Assembly (NCBI GenBank): GCA_023853785.1
Contig: JAJIRX010000904.1
Span: 124,001 to 188,000 of the forward strand
Length of the DNA: 64,000 nt
Source: Psilocybe azurescens
Lineage: Eukaryota > Basidiomycota > Agaricomycetes > Agaricales > Agrocybaceae
Reading direction: 5' to 3'
The translations under genes were made by a program, and so were the position numbers. The notes beneath the pieces are model-generated. The model saw only the letters and a program-made list of their open reading frames with translations, made no database searches and was not told where the DNA came from. This document shows positions 12,420 through 25,008 of the stretch, one piece after another (position 1 is the first letter of the stretch; the number at the start of each line of letters is the position of its first letter).

Positions 12420-14770
12420 ATGGAAGAACCGTCGCAGGAGATGCACAACTCCCCCAATTCCACTCCAGCACCCAGCTTGCAGGTCGAGGAACCATCGCAG
12501 GAAATGCACAAGGGCCCCGATTCCCCCCCGTCTTGGTCATTTGGATTGGAAAAAATAAGCCCCACCGGAACTAAGTTCTCTAGGAGGAGCTGTCCGGGAT
12601 ATGGAGAATATGAAGAAATTCCTTATTGCTGCATTCGACGTTCCTGAAGGTTCAAATCTCGATATCCGACAGCTCAAGAATAAGGATGCCACGCGTGCCA
12701 ATATCATCTCGGAAATTCGCAAACTGAAAACTAGTGGCTTAGTCGAGATGAACGACGCGATACTTATCTTCTATGCGGGACATGGTGCTACAATGCCTCC
12801 TCCGGAAGGCTGGCCTGGGCACAGTGCAACTCCGCCTGCAGAAGGCTGGCCAGAAGCCGTCGAGATTCAGTGTATTGTCGCGTCCGATGTCAAAGTCTCT
12901 CAAGAGAATCGAAAGTACTTTGCCAATGGCGTTGTTCTCGATCGTACTCTTGCAGCTCTCCTCCACGATCTAGCGGATAGTAAAGGAAACAATATTGTAC
13001 GTCATGCTATTTATTCTGCTGCTTTTCAGTTCACAAACTTGTCATACAGACCGTTATCCTAGACTGCTGCCACTCTGGCTCTGGTACTCGCGACGCGTTG
13101 GAGCCTGAAATTGTACGTGGGGTCGAGTTCAAGGATCCTGAGGGGACCCGTATCACCGTTCAAAAGACTACGACCAGGAAACCTGGGATAAGTTCATTGA
13201 CTCTGGTCGAGGATCCGTGATTGACCACAAGTATCGTCACGCCGGACTTAGCTCCCATGTGCTTCTGGCCGCCTGCGGATCGAAAGAAAAGGCACCCGAT
13301 GGGTATTCTTTTACGCAAGCTCTTCTTGATTATCTAGGAACAGCCTCACTCGACGCGCTCTCGTATGTTGTTCTTATGAGGAATATCGATCCAAAGAATC
13401 GCCTGTATGTCTTTAAAATTATTAAGTGATATAAACTGGAAAACTGAACGACAATGTAGGAAACTCCATCATCCTATATGTGAGGGCAATGGCAAGAATA
13501 GCATCTTTTTGATGTGAAGGAAATAAATGTAGGGCGACTGACATATGATGTTATCAAGGAGAATGGGCGTCTCATTTTGTACGCTGGCGAGATCCTTGGC
13601 ATAATTCCCAATACCGAGTTTGCGGTTTACACTTCGAAGGTGTTTACTATCAACAGTACGCTCCTCGGAAACTTCATTGCTCCCTGAAATGCAAACAAGC
13701 TGAATTCGAGTTGATAGAGCACGACTCTGCTGTTGCGTCCCCAATTACCCCCTCCCAGAACAAGTTTTCTGTGTACGTTGTCGATGAGTTGATACGTTCC
13801 TGCGTAGAAGTAGCTATCGCCAAAGAGAACCCCGAGGACCGGTGCGGCCGACCACAGCTCAACACTGATGGCCCATCCAATAATTTAGACCTTATTCTCG
13901 GCTTGAGCGGCGGGGAGGTCAACTTTTTCTATCTGCCTCCGTCCAAGGTGGGCACACTCTAGAGCGCCTACATTTCACATTTCCGCCGGATCTAACGCTG
14001 ATTTGCCGAGTTCTTCGCTCCGCTGCTCACTTTTTCATGTATTTAAACCACAAGCCACAGAATAGTATCCTCCGGAGTGGAGTGGAGGTGCATCTGTGCG
14101 AGCTCGAAGAGACCAATGGCTACCAACGAGCTTCTGAGATATGAAGTTGAAGCTGCGAAGGCCAGGGCTTCACTTGACACGGTGCCAGCGTATGGCATTG
14201 AAATAATCAACAAAAACAAGGCCCTTGACTTGTTTGTATGGGCTTTCTTTTTGATTGTAGCACATTTGAAATAAGTGAGTACCGAGTCATTTCATTTCAT
14301 TGTTTCACGTCTTACAATTTTGTCTGCATGTAGGGCAGTACTATCACCCTCCTGTGGTAGCGGGTAAGACCATGGTAGACCCGACATTACCATCTCGCAA
14401 GGACAATCGGGAGCCGCTGCCAGTTGCTCTCAACTTCAGGAATGGCGGTGGTCAGCTGCTTCGGCTGCAGCTATATGACCAACAGTTGCTCGACGTCGGT
14501 TTCCTGCAGATCTTCCTCTTGACAAAGTATCTTGGCGGTGGGCTCTCCAGTATCGCGCAAGCGCCTCCGTTGATACAGATCGATGGGCCATGGGCCGGGT
14601 TCCGCAAAATAAGGTTATATGAGGTCCCAACTAAACGGTTCGAAAGGGGGCATATCGATATCTGGGATGTGATTACGATTCCGCTGTTTCAGGGAGCGAC
14701 AGGCGAGCATCAACCTAAAGATAACCCAGTTTGTACAATCGATATTCATCTTCGTAGGCATGTATTGTAG
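12420..14770 (+). pseudogene. Caspase-domain (metacaspase-like, peptidase C14) pseudogene
   Basis: Cysteine peptidase of the caspase fold. A short Pro/Ser/Glu-rich leader with two similar units (EEPSQEMH) precedes an IGKNK-like first strand and AVRDMENMKKFLIAAFDVP. The catalytic His is in ILIFYAGHGA (CAT 12781-12783). After an intron (12997-13050) the catalytic Cys is in VILDCCHSGSGTRD. Then come YRHAGLSSHVLLAACGSKE, YSFTQALLDYLGTASLDAL and VVLMRNIDP, a further intron, RLTYDVIKENGRLILYAGE, and a C-terminal domain ending at TAG 14770 (VDVITIPLF-like strand IDIWDVITIPLFQG). Frame breaks occur near 12555, 13160, 13507 (T-run), 13683 and around 13960-14300. Both catalytic residues are kept, so the decay may be recent. 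It directly follows the dynamin remnant on the same strand. Confidence 0.8.
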
Positions 14771-14989
14771 GCTGACAGTGCGCATTTATTTGACTGTTCG
14801 CCAGCGGACACTGTAACCCATTCATCGACGTGGCATGGTTTTTCAATACACATGTATTTATTTATCCATCAGTGAACTAAACCACAAAAAAATGGTAAAA
14901 TACATTGGTGGATTTTGACAGAAAAACCAGATCCGCATTGAAATTTGTGATATGAATATCAATCGTGGGATACAGACATCGTCCTGGTG

Positions 14990-15700
14990 GTAAGGAGGAT
15001 GCTTAGTGAGCGATATTGAAACAATGGATGACGTTCCGTGGCACAAATCTCGTAAATGGTGATGTCGCATTAACTTCGAAGCCTTGGGAAGGTGGTAGAC
15101 CAAGTACTTTTCTTCCGATGCCAATGCGACGGGTTCTTTCCAGGCGGTAGGGGTGGACCAGCATAAAACTGTGGGCTTCAACCAAGCAGTGATACCAGGG
15201 GAGGAGTCGTCCAGACATCGTTGCGGAGAAGTGAATGGACAAGCATATGGCCGTTGTTACACGGCAAGTGCCCTTGAAGGTCGATGTAGTGCTTGCTCCC
15301 CCTTAGAGTTGGATCTGGAAGTGAGATGTGAGATGATCATAAGTTCGTCCTGTGGCTGTTCAACGAATCTATTTTGTCATTTATGAGATGACGAAGTTTG
15401 GCAGGCCTCGTCTCACGAATGTTTGTCTTGGAATTGAAGAGCCCTGTTTCGCATATATCCATTCAACCTCAAAATGAAGCAGGTAGCCTTAGTGTCTTCG
15501 ATGATACAGTGCCATATGTCGTCTTCATATTCAAAATGCTTGATTTTTATTGATTGACAACATTTTCTATCGATTGCTCTGTGGTGAAAAACAAAATTTA
15601 GAAAGCGTGTAAGCAGAACTGAAGGAAATACTGACGCATATAGTCGACAAATATATCGCAGAAACAGTAGCTTTGCGTAAAAGAATATAGATGTTATGCT
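14990..15700 (-). pseudogene. Decayed second copy of the CTK3-like region
   Basis: Several blocks resemble 9.0-9.6 kb in the same orientation. The stretch at 15495-15580 (ATACAGTGCCATATGTCGTC) matches 9420-9440 (ATACAGTCCCATATGTCGTC), both within the exon encoding DDIWDC. Other matches are GGTCGATGTAG near 15280 and 9035, and TATCGATTGCT near 15570 and 9482. The reading frame is thoroughly broken. A minus-strand frame at 15003-15242 (LLPWYHCLVEAHSF) is not part of the CTK3 homology and I do not recognise it. Confidence 0.5.
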
Positions 15701-17115
15701 AGCGAGCCAGATACCAGAGATAGCTTGGATGAGGCGGTCCCATCAAATATGATTGTTTCTCGTCGCACGCGATCGTGAAGATGATATTTAAACAAGTTGT
15801 TGGGCGAGAAACTGGAGATTCAAGCAATTATGGAGCCTCCAACCGAATATCGTATTGAGATCAAATTGTTACGGTACAGGTGAATGTGTGAAGAAAAATA
15901 AAGTTATATGTAATTGGGCCGTAGTATGATTCAGTCCAATGTGTGAAGAGAGGTAAGGATATGGGGGTAACTGATTTTAAAGGTGGTGTAAGCAAGAAAA
16001 CACCAAAAGGACAAGATAACTGACAAACCTTACTTAACCGACGACAACCAGCATGTTGAACTTGGGTCGTAGGAGCGCATTCTTCATTACACAAGTCAGA
16101 ATTGTTTCTGCTTTTTCGCTGCTATTGTGGAATCCTGTACCTCCTACGACACTGGAGCCTCCAGACCTGCCACAAATTGTTATCGAGTTCTCAGGCGATC
16201 ACTGATGACAGTTTTGGACTGCAATTTGACGACGCGCAGCCGAGTCTGGGGAAGTTTCTTTCCGAATACTTCCGTCGGCTTTGGCGTCTTGTTCTTACTG
16301 CTTGGAGGTTGCTTGGAGTAAAGAGACCTTTTGCCGAATAGAAACGCTGTCAATCCTTCCGATTGTTCCCAATCGAGGTGAGGGTACATTCCGGGTTTCC
16401 CTTCAAAGTCGGAGCGTACGACTCAAACAAGGTACTGAATCCTTTCCAGCCATTCATGAGTAGCTTAGAGCACGATACATGGAGTTCGCGACTTTGTTCC
16501 CAAGAGGGCGGTTGTCCTCTTATTATAGACTCTGCACAGAGCATCTTCCTCTTCCTTCTGCTTGGAGGTTTGCAGTTGCAATACACAATCCGGAAATTCC
16601 CACCTTGACCTTGGCGTCAAAATTGGTCGTATTCTTGACGTGTGTCCTACGGTGATGCGTTGGGGGCACCGTGGAGCAGGCGATGCTGAGTTCATCGACG
16701 CCTGTGGTAAGTGATTGAGAAGACCCTAAGACGCGTCCCGCAGATCCTAGGGTTGACGCAGCTTGGCCACTACTACAGCCTCAAGGATCAACAAAGTTCC
16801 TGCGCTCACATCCGAGGTCTGTGAGACACCATTTAGCTCATATCACCGATTAACTCTTTAGGGCGGAGGAGGAGCCGACTTAGAGCCCTGGTGGGTCTGA
16901 GCGACTCTGGCCGCCGTTTAATACGGATAACGAGTGCTCAACGTGAAAATGGCGATCCACTTTTTAAGCACCGAGTCACAGGAATAAGACGACCGACCAA
17001 TCTCTGAAACTATAATTTTATCACCTTTGGGGCAGTGCTATGAGGCATTCCCACACACCTGGCATCGGATTCAAGCCCTTTCTTCCCTTTCCCCGTCTTA
17101 CCTGCATCATCTGCT
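15701..17115. other. Unassigned region with gene-like scraps
   Basis: Moderate GC. Short frames at 16102-16608 (+) contain PPDLPQIVIEF-like and SLQSRSVRLKQGTESF-like pieces, but they do not join into a protein I recognise. The part nearest 17116 is the likely promoter of the NACHT-ankyrin gene. Confidence 0.3.
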
Positions 17116-20100
17116 ATGCCACCCGATAAATCGCTCGAGTTACTCCGTGCAACGTTAAACAGTAAGAACAGGATACCTATATCGAAGGCTTGGTACTTAC
17201 TTTCGTCTAGATATTGAAGTGGATGGCGATATCGAAGGTCGAAGAGGATCACGATACTCTCTGAAGCTCAATGTAGATGGACGGAAGTTGGAATCCACAG
17301 AGGCCATGCTTTCTGCTTCGACCCTCAAATGGGAATGGAGTGCAGAAAACGAAGTGTGAGTGCTGGCCTTATCGGTATTCATCTCTTGGTTAATGTATAC
17401 CCTTGAACCAGTTTGTTTGCTCCGTCTTCGATGATGAAGATTAAGCTCTATCGACGCCGCAGAACAGGGATCAACAAGCGTATAGGCATGCTTGAAGAGA
17501 GAGTTGTAGATTTTCTCGACAATGGTGAGTACGGCAGTTACTTTGTGCGCCTTTGACGCTGAACCGAAATTCTGTAGCCGCCAGCTTCAATCTCACAGAT
17601 GGCAATGGGGTCGCCGTTCCTGGCAAAATGAATATCGCTCTGTCCCCCATTCCCAAATCAGACGACGATATTGCAAAATTCTTGGACAAAGTGGACGCCG
17701 ACGCTTCTATCTTGCCCCAAACTGAGGCTATACTAGGTACCGCGTCGACACTTGGACAAGTGTTGAAGCTTACCAAGGCGATTATGGACCAGTTATCCAA
17801 GGTTCGATATCGATGTATATATGCCGCATAGAGACTGATCATGGTGACTGACCAGGCACACCCTATACTCAGTGCGTCCTGGATCGCTGTTTCCAGTGTC
17901 TATCAGGTCAATATTCCATTGATATATCAAAAAATTGATACCAACGGTTTCGAACAGTTAATACAAGAAACGGGTATCCACGATGAATTGATACGAGAAC
18001 TAGCCAAGACACTGCGCGAGATGTTGGCAACTGCAGCTGTGGTTCCTGATCTTCCACAGATCCCAAACATGGACAATGTCATTGAAGAGATTAGTCGCCA
18101 GTCACTGCGGGCTGCATCGCTTATTCACAAATATACGAAATTATCTTTCGCAAGTAATTGAATTCCACTTTTCCCAATTCATATGATCTGATGATCATTT
18201 GTTCGCAGAGCGCACTGTAAAGATCCAACTGAATGGTATCAAGTCATGTATTTTACAATGCCAAAGAGAAAGTGTTGCTCTGAAGGAAAGGCTTCACAAT
18301 AGAATCCAACTTGATACTCATGCTCAGACTAAACAAATTGGTAAGGTCCTGCTGGGATGATCAATGTGTTTTCTTTCAATTTACTCTACTGAACACAGGT
18401 CAAAAATTGGATGTGATCAAAGATGATGCATTAGGTATTTTCTTTGCGCTTCTGTTTTTCTGAAAAATAGCTTATGCAATTATCTAGCTGCTAAAATTAG
18501 CAATTGGTTGTCCTCACCTGACACCTCCAAAATCTTGAATGACACATATGAAAAATATCAAGATGGCACTTGTATTTGGTTTCTTGAAGGAGAGCAATTT
18601 TTCAAATGGCAAGAAAGTCCAGGATTTCTGTGGGTCAAAGGAAAGGGTGAGCTTTTATGTGAGCATTCTAAACTTGACTGCTGACTGCTTTGATAGCAGG
18701 AAGTGGTAAAAGTGTTTTATGGTAAGTTTGCTTTGGCTGTGAAATATATAATATATGCAATTTTCAGATTGACAAACTGCTTTTGTAGTTCATCAGTTAT
18801 CAAAACACTTGCTAAGAAAAGAGCCACATCTTGTGGTTGCTTACTTTTTTCTTTGATGGAAGAGATTCTCAAAGTGCATTACAACTTCACAGTAACTTCA
18901 TATGGTCACTTATTATACAATTTTCTCATCATTATGGAGGGCTGTCTAAAAAATTGAAAGTCTATATAAACACTGGTGATCATCAGCAGCCATCAGTCAA
19001 GGATCTTGAAAACATTCTTCAAGATATTCTTAATGTGTTTTCACATGTTTATATTGTCATTGATGCTTTGGATGAGTGTACTGATTATATAAAAACTTTA
19101 GATTGGGTTGCTAAATTCATCTCAAATTCTACTCAATTAGTGGAAAATTTTCACATCCTAGTCACTAGTCGACCAGAGGAAGATATTGAAAAGAAATTTA
19201 ATCAATTGTCTTTTACTATGGTTGATGTTGCAGACTTGTCAAAGAAAGACATTCTTGATTACCTTGAGGCTCAGGTGGATTTAAACTTTCAAACTTATCA
19301 TAAAGAGATTCAAAAGAAAATAAAAACTCAGTTGAAAAAGGGAGCAGAAGGATCGTATGTATTATTTTATTTTTAAGTAAAAATGCAATCTAATATTGTT
19401 GTTAGGTTCCGATGGGTAGCACTACAGCTCCATGAGCTTGCTAAATGTCAGAGTGAGCATGAAGTGATAGTACAACTTAAAAGCTGCCTAAAGATCTGAA
19501 CACTATCTATAACCAAATCTTGATGGAAATTGACCAGAAATATTTGGCTCATACTATAACATTTCTTCAGTGGTTGGCCTTTTCTAAACGTCCAATGACA
19601 ATCATGGAACTTGCAGAAACTGTTACTGTGGACTTTGACTGTCAAGAGGGTCTGGTTTTTGACTTAACCAAAAGATATAATAATCCTCGGGGAGTGCTAA
19701 AAGGTGTTCAAGTCTTGTAAGCGAGTCAGATGGTTAGTATATTGTATTTCAAATTTAAAAATATACTGAAAAATCAAATAGGTGTTGTCAAACTTTCTCA
19801 TTTCTCTGTGAAAGAGTATCTTCTTGCTGCTGGGGTTAATCAAGATTTCAGAATTGATGCAAAAACATCTCATTCAAAAATTGCAGAAACTTCAATTGTT
19901 TATCTTTTGCAGTTCAATTCAGAGGAACTTTTAACAAAAGTTATGCTTGATTCCTTTCCTCTTGCAAATTATGCAGCTCGAGCACTGGATTGAACATGCA
20001 AAATTAGGAAAAGCAAATTCTTTATTTTCCCAGTCTATACTTAGCCTTTTACATCTGAAAGTGCTGTATTCACCAACTGGATACGAATACACAATGTTGA

Positions 20101-22435
20101 TAAATCACTTTGGACAGAGCCACAATGTCTTACCTTAGAAAGGAGAAATTCAATGCCCTCTTTACTATGCATCATTATCTGGAATGAAAGAAGTAGTACA
20201 ACATCTGACAGTGCAAAAACAAAATGTAAATATACCAGGAGGATTATATGGAAATGCACTCCAGGCTGCATGTGCAAATAGCTATGAAGCAATTGTTAAG
20301 TTGCTCTTACAAAATGGAGCAGATGTGAATGCACAAGGAGGATTATGTGGAAATGCACTCTTTGCTGCATGTGCAAATAGCCATGAAGCAATTGTTAAGT
20401 TGCTTTTACAAAATGGAGCAGATGTGAATGGACAAGGAGGATATTATAGAAATGCACTCCATGATGCATGTGAAAATAGCCATGAAGCAATTGTCAAGTT
20501 GCTCTTAGAACATGGAGCAGATGTGAATGCACAAGGAGGATATTATGGAAATGCACTGCAGGCTGCATGTGCAAATAGCCATGAAGCAATTGTCAAGTTG
20601 CTCTTAGAACATGGAGCAGATGTGAATGCACAAGGAGGATATTATGGAAATGCACTGCAGGCTGCATGTGCAAATAGCTATGAAGTAATTGTCAAGTTGC
20701 TCTTAGAACATGGAGCAGATGTGAATGCACAAGAAGGATTAGATGGAAATGCACTCCAGGCTGCATGTGCAAATGGCCATGAAGCAATTGTTAAGTTGCT
20801 CTTACAAAATGGAGCAGATGTGAATGCACAAGGAGAATATTATGGAAATGCACTCTATGCCCCATGTGAAAAGGGCTATGAAGCAATTGTCAAGTTGCTC
20901 TTAGAACATGGAGCAGATGTGAATGCACAAGGAGGATTAGATGGAAATGCACTCTATGCTGCATGTACAAATAGCCATGAAGCAATTGTCAAGTTGCTCT
21001 TAGAACATGGAGCAGATGTGAATGCACAAGGAGGATTTTATGGAAATGCACTCCAGACTGCATGTACAAATAGCCATGAAGCAATTGTCAAGTTGCTCTT
21101 AAAACATGGAGCAGATGTGAATGCACATGGAGGATTATATGGAAATGCACTCCAGGCTACATGTGCAAATAGCCATGAAGCAATTGTCAAGTTGCTCTTA
21201 AAACATGGAGCAGATGTGAATGCACATGGAGGATATTATGGAAATGCACTCCATGAAGCATGTGCAAATAGCCATGAAGCAATTGTCAAGTTACTCTTAG
21301 AACATGGAGCAGAAGTGAATGCACATGGAGGATATTATAGAAATGCACTCCAGGCTGCATGTGCAGAAGTCCATGAAGCAATTGTCAAGTTGCTTTTAGA
21401 ACATGGAGCAGATGTGAATGCACAAGGAGGATATTATAGAAATGCACTCTATGCCCCATGTGCAGATGGCCATGAAGCAATTGTCAAGTTGCTCTTAGAA
21501 CATGGAGCAGATGTGAATGCACAAGGAGAATATTATGGAAATGCACTGCAGGCTGCATGTGCAAATAGCCATGAAGCAATTGTCAAGTTGCTCTTAGAAC
21601 ATGGAGCAGATGTGAATGCACAAGGAGGATATTATAGAAATGCACTCCATGATGCATGTGAAAATAGCCATGAAGCAATTGTCAAGTTGCTCTTAGAACA
21701 TGGAGCAGATGTGAATGCACAAGGAGGATATTATGGAAATGCACTGCAGGCTGCATGTGCAAATAGCCATGAAGCAATTGTCAAGTTGCTCTTTAGAACA
21801 TGGAGCAGATGTGAATGCACAAGGAGGATTAGATGGAAATGCACTCTATGCTGCATGTACAAATAGCCATGAAGCAATTGTCAAGTTGCTCTTAGAACAT
21901 GGAGCAGATGTGAATGCACAAGGAGGATATTATGGAAATGCACTCTATGCCCCATGTGAAAAGGGCTATGAAGCAATTGTCAAGTTGCTGTTAGAACATG
22001 GAACAGATGTGAATGCACCAGGAGGATATTATGGAAATGCACTCTATGCTGCATGTACAAATAGCCATGAAGCAATTGTCAAGTTGCTCTTAGAACATGG
22101 AGCAGATGTGAATGCACAAGGAGGATATTATGGAAATGCACTCTATGCCCCACGTGAAAAGGGCTATGAAGCAATTGTCAAGTTGCTGTTAGAACATGGA
22201 ACAGATGTGAATGCACCAGGAGGATATTATGGAAATGCACTGCAGGCTACATGTGCAAATGGCCATGAAGCAATTGTCAAGTTGCTTTTAGAACATGGAG
22301 CAGATGTGAATGCCCAAGGAGGATTTTATGGAAATGCACTCCAGGCTGCATGTTCCAAAACGTCATGAAGCAATTATTAAACTATTGCAGAAAAATCTAT
22401 CACAGTCCAATAATGACATAACAGATAATATATAA
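17116..22435 (+). pseudogene. NACHT-ankyrin NLR-like protein, C2-like N-terminus, multiple frameshifts
   Basis: Fungal NOD-like receptor. The start is ATG 17116 (MPPDKSLELLRATLN). A C2-like N-terminal part (YSLKLNVDGRKLEST, LKWEWSAENEV, MMKIKLYRRRR) is followed by a helical linker (ASTLGQVLKLTKAIMDQLSK, ELAKTLREMLATAAVV). The NACHT domain begins at WFLEGEQFFKWQESPGFLWV, with Walker A assembled across an intron (KGKGSGKSVL, about 18635-18712), AYFFFDGRDSQ, Walker B VYIVIDALDEC (about 19051-19083) and sensor-like HILVTSRPEED. FRWVALQLHEL and LSHFSVKEYLLA are typical post-NACHT motifs. An ankyrin array follows from 20250. One-base shifts occur near 18813 (A-run), 19484 (A-run), 19703, 19980, 20070, 20145, 21791 (T-run) and 22350 (A-run). 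If all were corrected it would end with TAA at 22433-22435. NLRs of this type mediate non-self recognition and cell death. The shifts may be decay or homopolymer errors. Confidence 0.8.
20250..22363 (+). repeat. Ankyrin-repeat array, about 21 units of 99 bp
   Basis: Tandem 99-bp units, each encoding a 33-residue ankyrin repeat of the form GNAL-QAACANSHEAIVKLL-LEHGADVNAQ-GGYY. I count 21 full units and a partial last one. Units differ at few positions: QN/EH/KH before G, and the residues after C. Unit pairs are nearly identical at DNA level, for example units 3-4 and 15-16. An extra T at about 21791 (GCTCTTTAGAAC instead of GCTCTTAGAAC) breaks unit 16. CG dinucleotides are almost absent. Near-identity suggests recent unequal exchange or gene conversion. 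Confidence 0.93.
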
Positions 22436-22927
22436 GACCCTGATATCCCACACATGTCTTGAAATGCTAATAAATGTGAGTATATACATTATATACCCAA
22501 TCTATTTTAATTAATATAATTAATATTTCTTGTAGCAGTGTTATGACTTCAAGCTTGTATTCACATGTGTAGATAAAGCCAACAGTCAAGTAATCAAAAA
22601 CTAAAGTGTTCCAAGTGTTATCAAGTAAGTAGAGATATGATCCTCAAGAAATATCTGAAGAACAATTGTCATCTCTACTGGCTATTTAAGTATTTGAATA
22701 TCTATGGCTACTAGTATGATGTGAGTCATAATGTGAATCAGATGAAGAAGTGAGTCATAACAGTATCAATGTGAGTCAGAGTCTAATACATAATCAAGAA
22801 TATGAGTCAAGTAAATGTGATAACATGATGTTGTTCATCATGTGATATATTGACATTTATTTAAGAAAACAAAGAGAAAAGAAATGAAGGTCAAATAAAA
22901 ATAAGACATTTGTAACATTAACCCCTC
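22436..22927. other. AT-rich spacer after the NLR gene
   Basis: No gene. The stretch 22720-22820 repeats the motif GTGAGTCA/GAGTCATAA several times, perhaps the end of another decayed element. It is followed directly by the truncated MITE at 22928. Confidence 0.4.
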
Positions 22928-23029
22928 TAGGCAATGGCACAGGTAAACTCACAGGTATTGCGCCAGCAACCTGTACTCTACCCATGGGGCAACTCTACCC
23001 ATAAACCCATGGGTTTACTTGTCAAAAAG
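22928..23029 (+). mobile_element. Truncated hAT-type MITE (element U fragment)
   Basis: It begins TAGGCAATGGCACAGGTAAA and continues with alternating ACCCATA / TATGGGT palindromes, like the full copy at 57640-57958 that begins TAGGCAATGGCATGGGTAAA. It stops where element X-left starts (GTGTACTTTAC at 23030), so X-left or its remains truncated it. No partner end is visible nearby. Confidence 0.65.
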
Positions 23030-23832
23030 GTGTACTTTACAGTGCCCCCATATTCTGTTGGACTCCAACGTACTTTCACCGGACCCAGCCAATTCCAATG
23101 GACAGTCCATTGGACGTCCAACGGATTCCATTGGACTTGACAAAATTCTGCTACCAGTCCAGTCAGAGTCCAGCCAAATTCTGGTCAAAGTCCGGTGAAC
23201 TACGTAGTGTGTGATTTGATATATAAATCAAAACCAAAACACAAACCAGAGAGGAATGGTCTAGACTACATAAGGCGACTCTCTCCTGTTGAGTTAAAGT
23301 GAGGGTTGGCTTGGCCACTAGGTTATGAAGATATATGTGGTCTGAGGAGGGCAGGGACATATGAAGGAGGAGGAATGGATGAGGGAATATAAAATGCCCT
23401 TGAGTATTTACTGGAAGAAAGCAACCCGACTTGATTGGGGTAGAATGGTGTGAATGAGGTGTGATGGCTGTGGAGGGCCAAATGACTAGATAATTTGTAA
23501 GGATTGATACGGGGCAGGAGTGAGAATGTAGTCTTGATCCTAGTATGCTTCAATCGAGTCTACAGCCGTCTGCAAAGCTAGAAGTAAAGTCTGCTGATGG
23601 AGTAATGGCGAGCGGTATAGGTGATAGATGGTGAAGGATTGTGCGATGTTCTTGAACCAAAAAAAATCAAACAGAGCGGTGAAGTGAATGAGGGATGACT
23701 AGGGCAATGGATGAAGATGACAACAAGACCAAGATTGCTGAATAAAAATATTCTGGAGCAACTGAAGCAATGGGGAGTTGAGGATCTTGATGTAGAGGAA
23801 GAATGAAGGGTCTGGAGGATGATAGGATCGAA

Positions 23833-25008
23833 CAGTACTTTACAGTTTGGTACCAGTCGGAACCGCTTGGACCCAGTCAGAACCGATCGGAACTGGTCAG
23901 AATCCGATCGGAATCCACTGGACCCAGAACCGGTCAGAATTTCATAATGTACTTGTTCAGTGTATAATACAATGCTTAGTCAGCATTACATAATAATTGC
24001 CATAAGCTTATAAATAATGTATTGAAATCACATGATATAGCCTGCTTAGTCAGTATTACATAATATTTTTACATAAGCTCTTAAGTAATCATTCAGTCAC
24101 ATGATATTTGTAATAAATGCGAAATTATTAAATGCACTCAACAGAAATTGAACCAACAGCTTCATATATATTAATTCTATACACATTACCAACTACACTA
24201 TTATTGCTTGTGGTATTATCAACATTTTATGAATTATATACCATTCTTTACAACACCCAATAATATATTCTGGCACTTCCTCCTGAAGCTATACCCACAT
24301 ATTATATATCAAAATGATCAGAAAATTGAGGGCAATGCATCTGTAATTACACCATCATCAGAATATTATGTCAGCATGTTCAATATACAAAATACTGTAA
24401 ATTTGAATATATATAGATATTGTAAACTACATTTTGCAACAAAATAGCACTCTGTTAGCTATATATTAATAGTGTTACAATAATGGAAATTAATAGAATA
24501 CAAAGATTAATTTTATTCAAGACATTTAGATTATATAAGCACAGATTTATATGAAAAATAGGTATTTCTTTACCAGAAATTTTTAAATTTTATATAACTA
24601 TTACATAAACATATTCTCCTCAATTTTACAATTTTAACAATATCAAATTTGTCACAAACTGTTAAGATCTATGTATACTTTTTGTGTTATTACTTGCTGA
24701 GCTGTAAATAGTATGCTGACATAATATGGTTCCGCTTGGTACCACTTGGATTCCACTCGGAATTGGGTCTAATTGGGTTTCAAATTTGATGAATTCCACT
24801 TGGATTCCAGTCGGATTTTGGTCGGACTTGTTAACAGTGGAACTGGTCAGTACTGGTGGTTCCGATCAGAATCCAGTCAGAATCTGGTCGGAAAAATTTG
24901 GACATTTTACTGCTAATTTGGCAGGGACACTGCCAAATAAAATTCCGGTCAGAACTGGTCAGATTCCGACCGGTTCCAATCGGTACCTGTGGGGAGTGTA
25001 AAGACCTC
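23833..25008 (+). mobile_element. TIR element Y (non-autonomous), 8-bp target duplication
   Basis: 1176 bp. The left end is CAGTACTTTACAGTTTGGTA and the right end, inverted, is GAGGTCTTTACACTCCCCAC. It is flanked by GGATCGAA (23825-23832) and GGATCAAA (25009-25016), an 8-bp duplication with one mismatch. The inverted host copy has the uninterrupted site (TTTTGATCCTATC near 37360), so this is an insertion with an empty-site control. The subterminal arrays (23840-23945 and 24725-24990) are made of GGTACC, CAGTCGGAA, GATCGGAAC and CCGGTTCC-like palindromes. A tRNA-like module lies at 24132-24203. No protein is encoded. Confidence 0.82.
24132..24203 (-). repeat. tRNA-like Pol III module, type 2 (in Y)
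   Basis: Minus-strand reading gives an A box TAGTGTAGTTGG and a B box GGTTCAATTTC at tRNA-like spacing. Related copies lie at 31847-31920, 38628-38703 and 44218-44292, all on the minus strand. It reads toward the nearer end of element Y, about 300 bp away. No cloverleaf with a paired acceptor stem is evident, so it is a tRNA-derived promoter rather than a tRNA gene. Confidence 0.65.
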
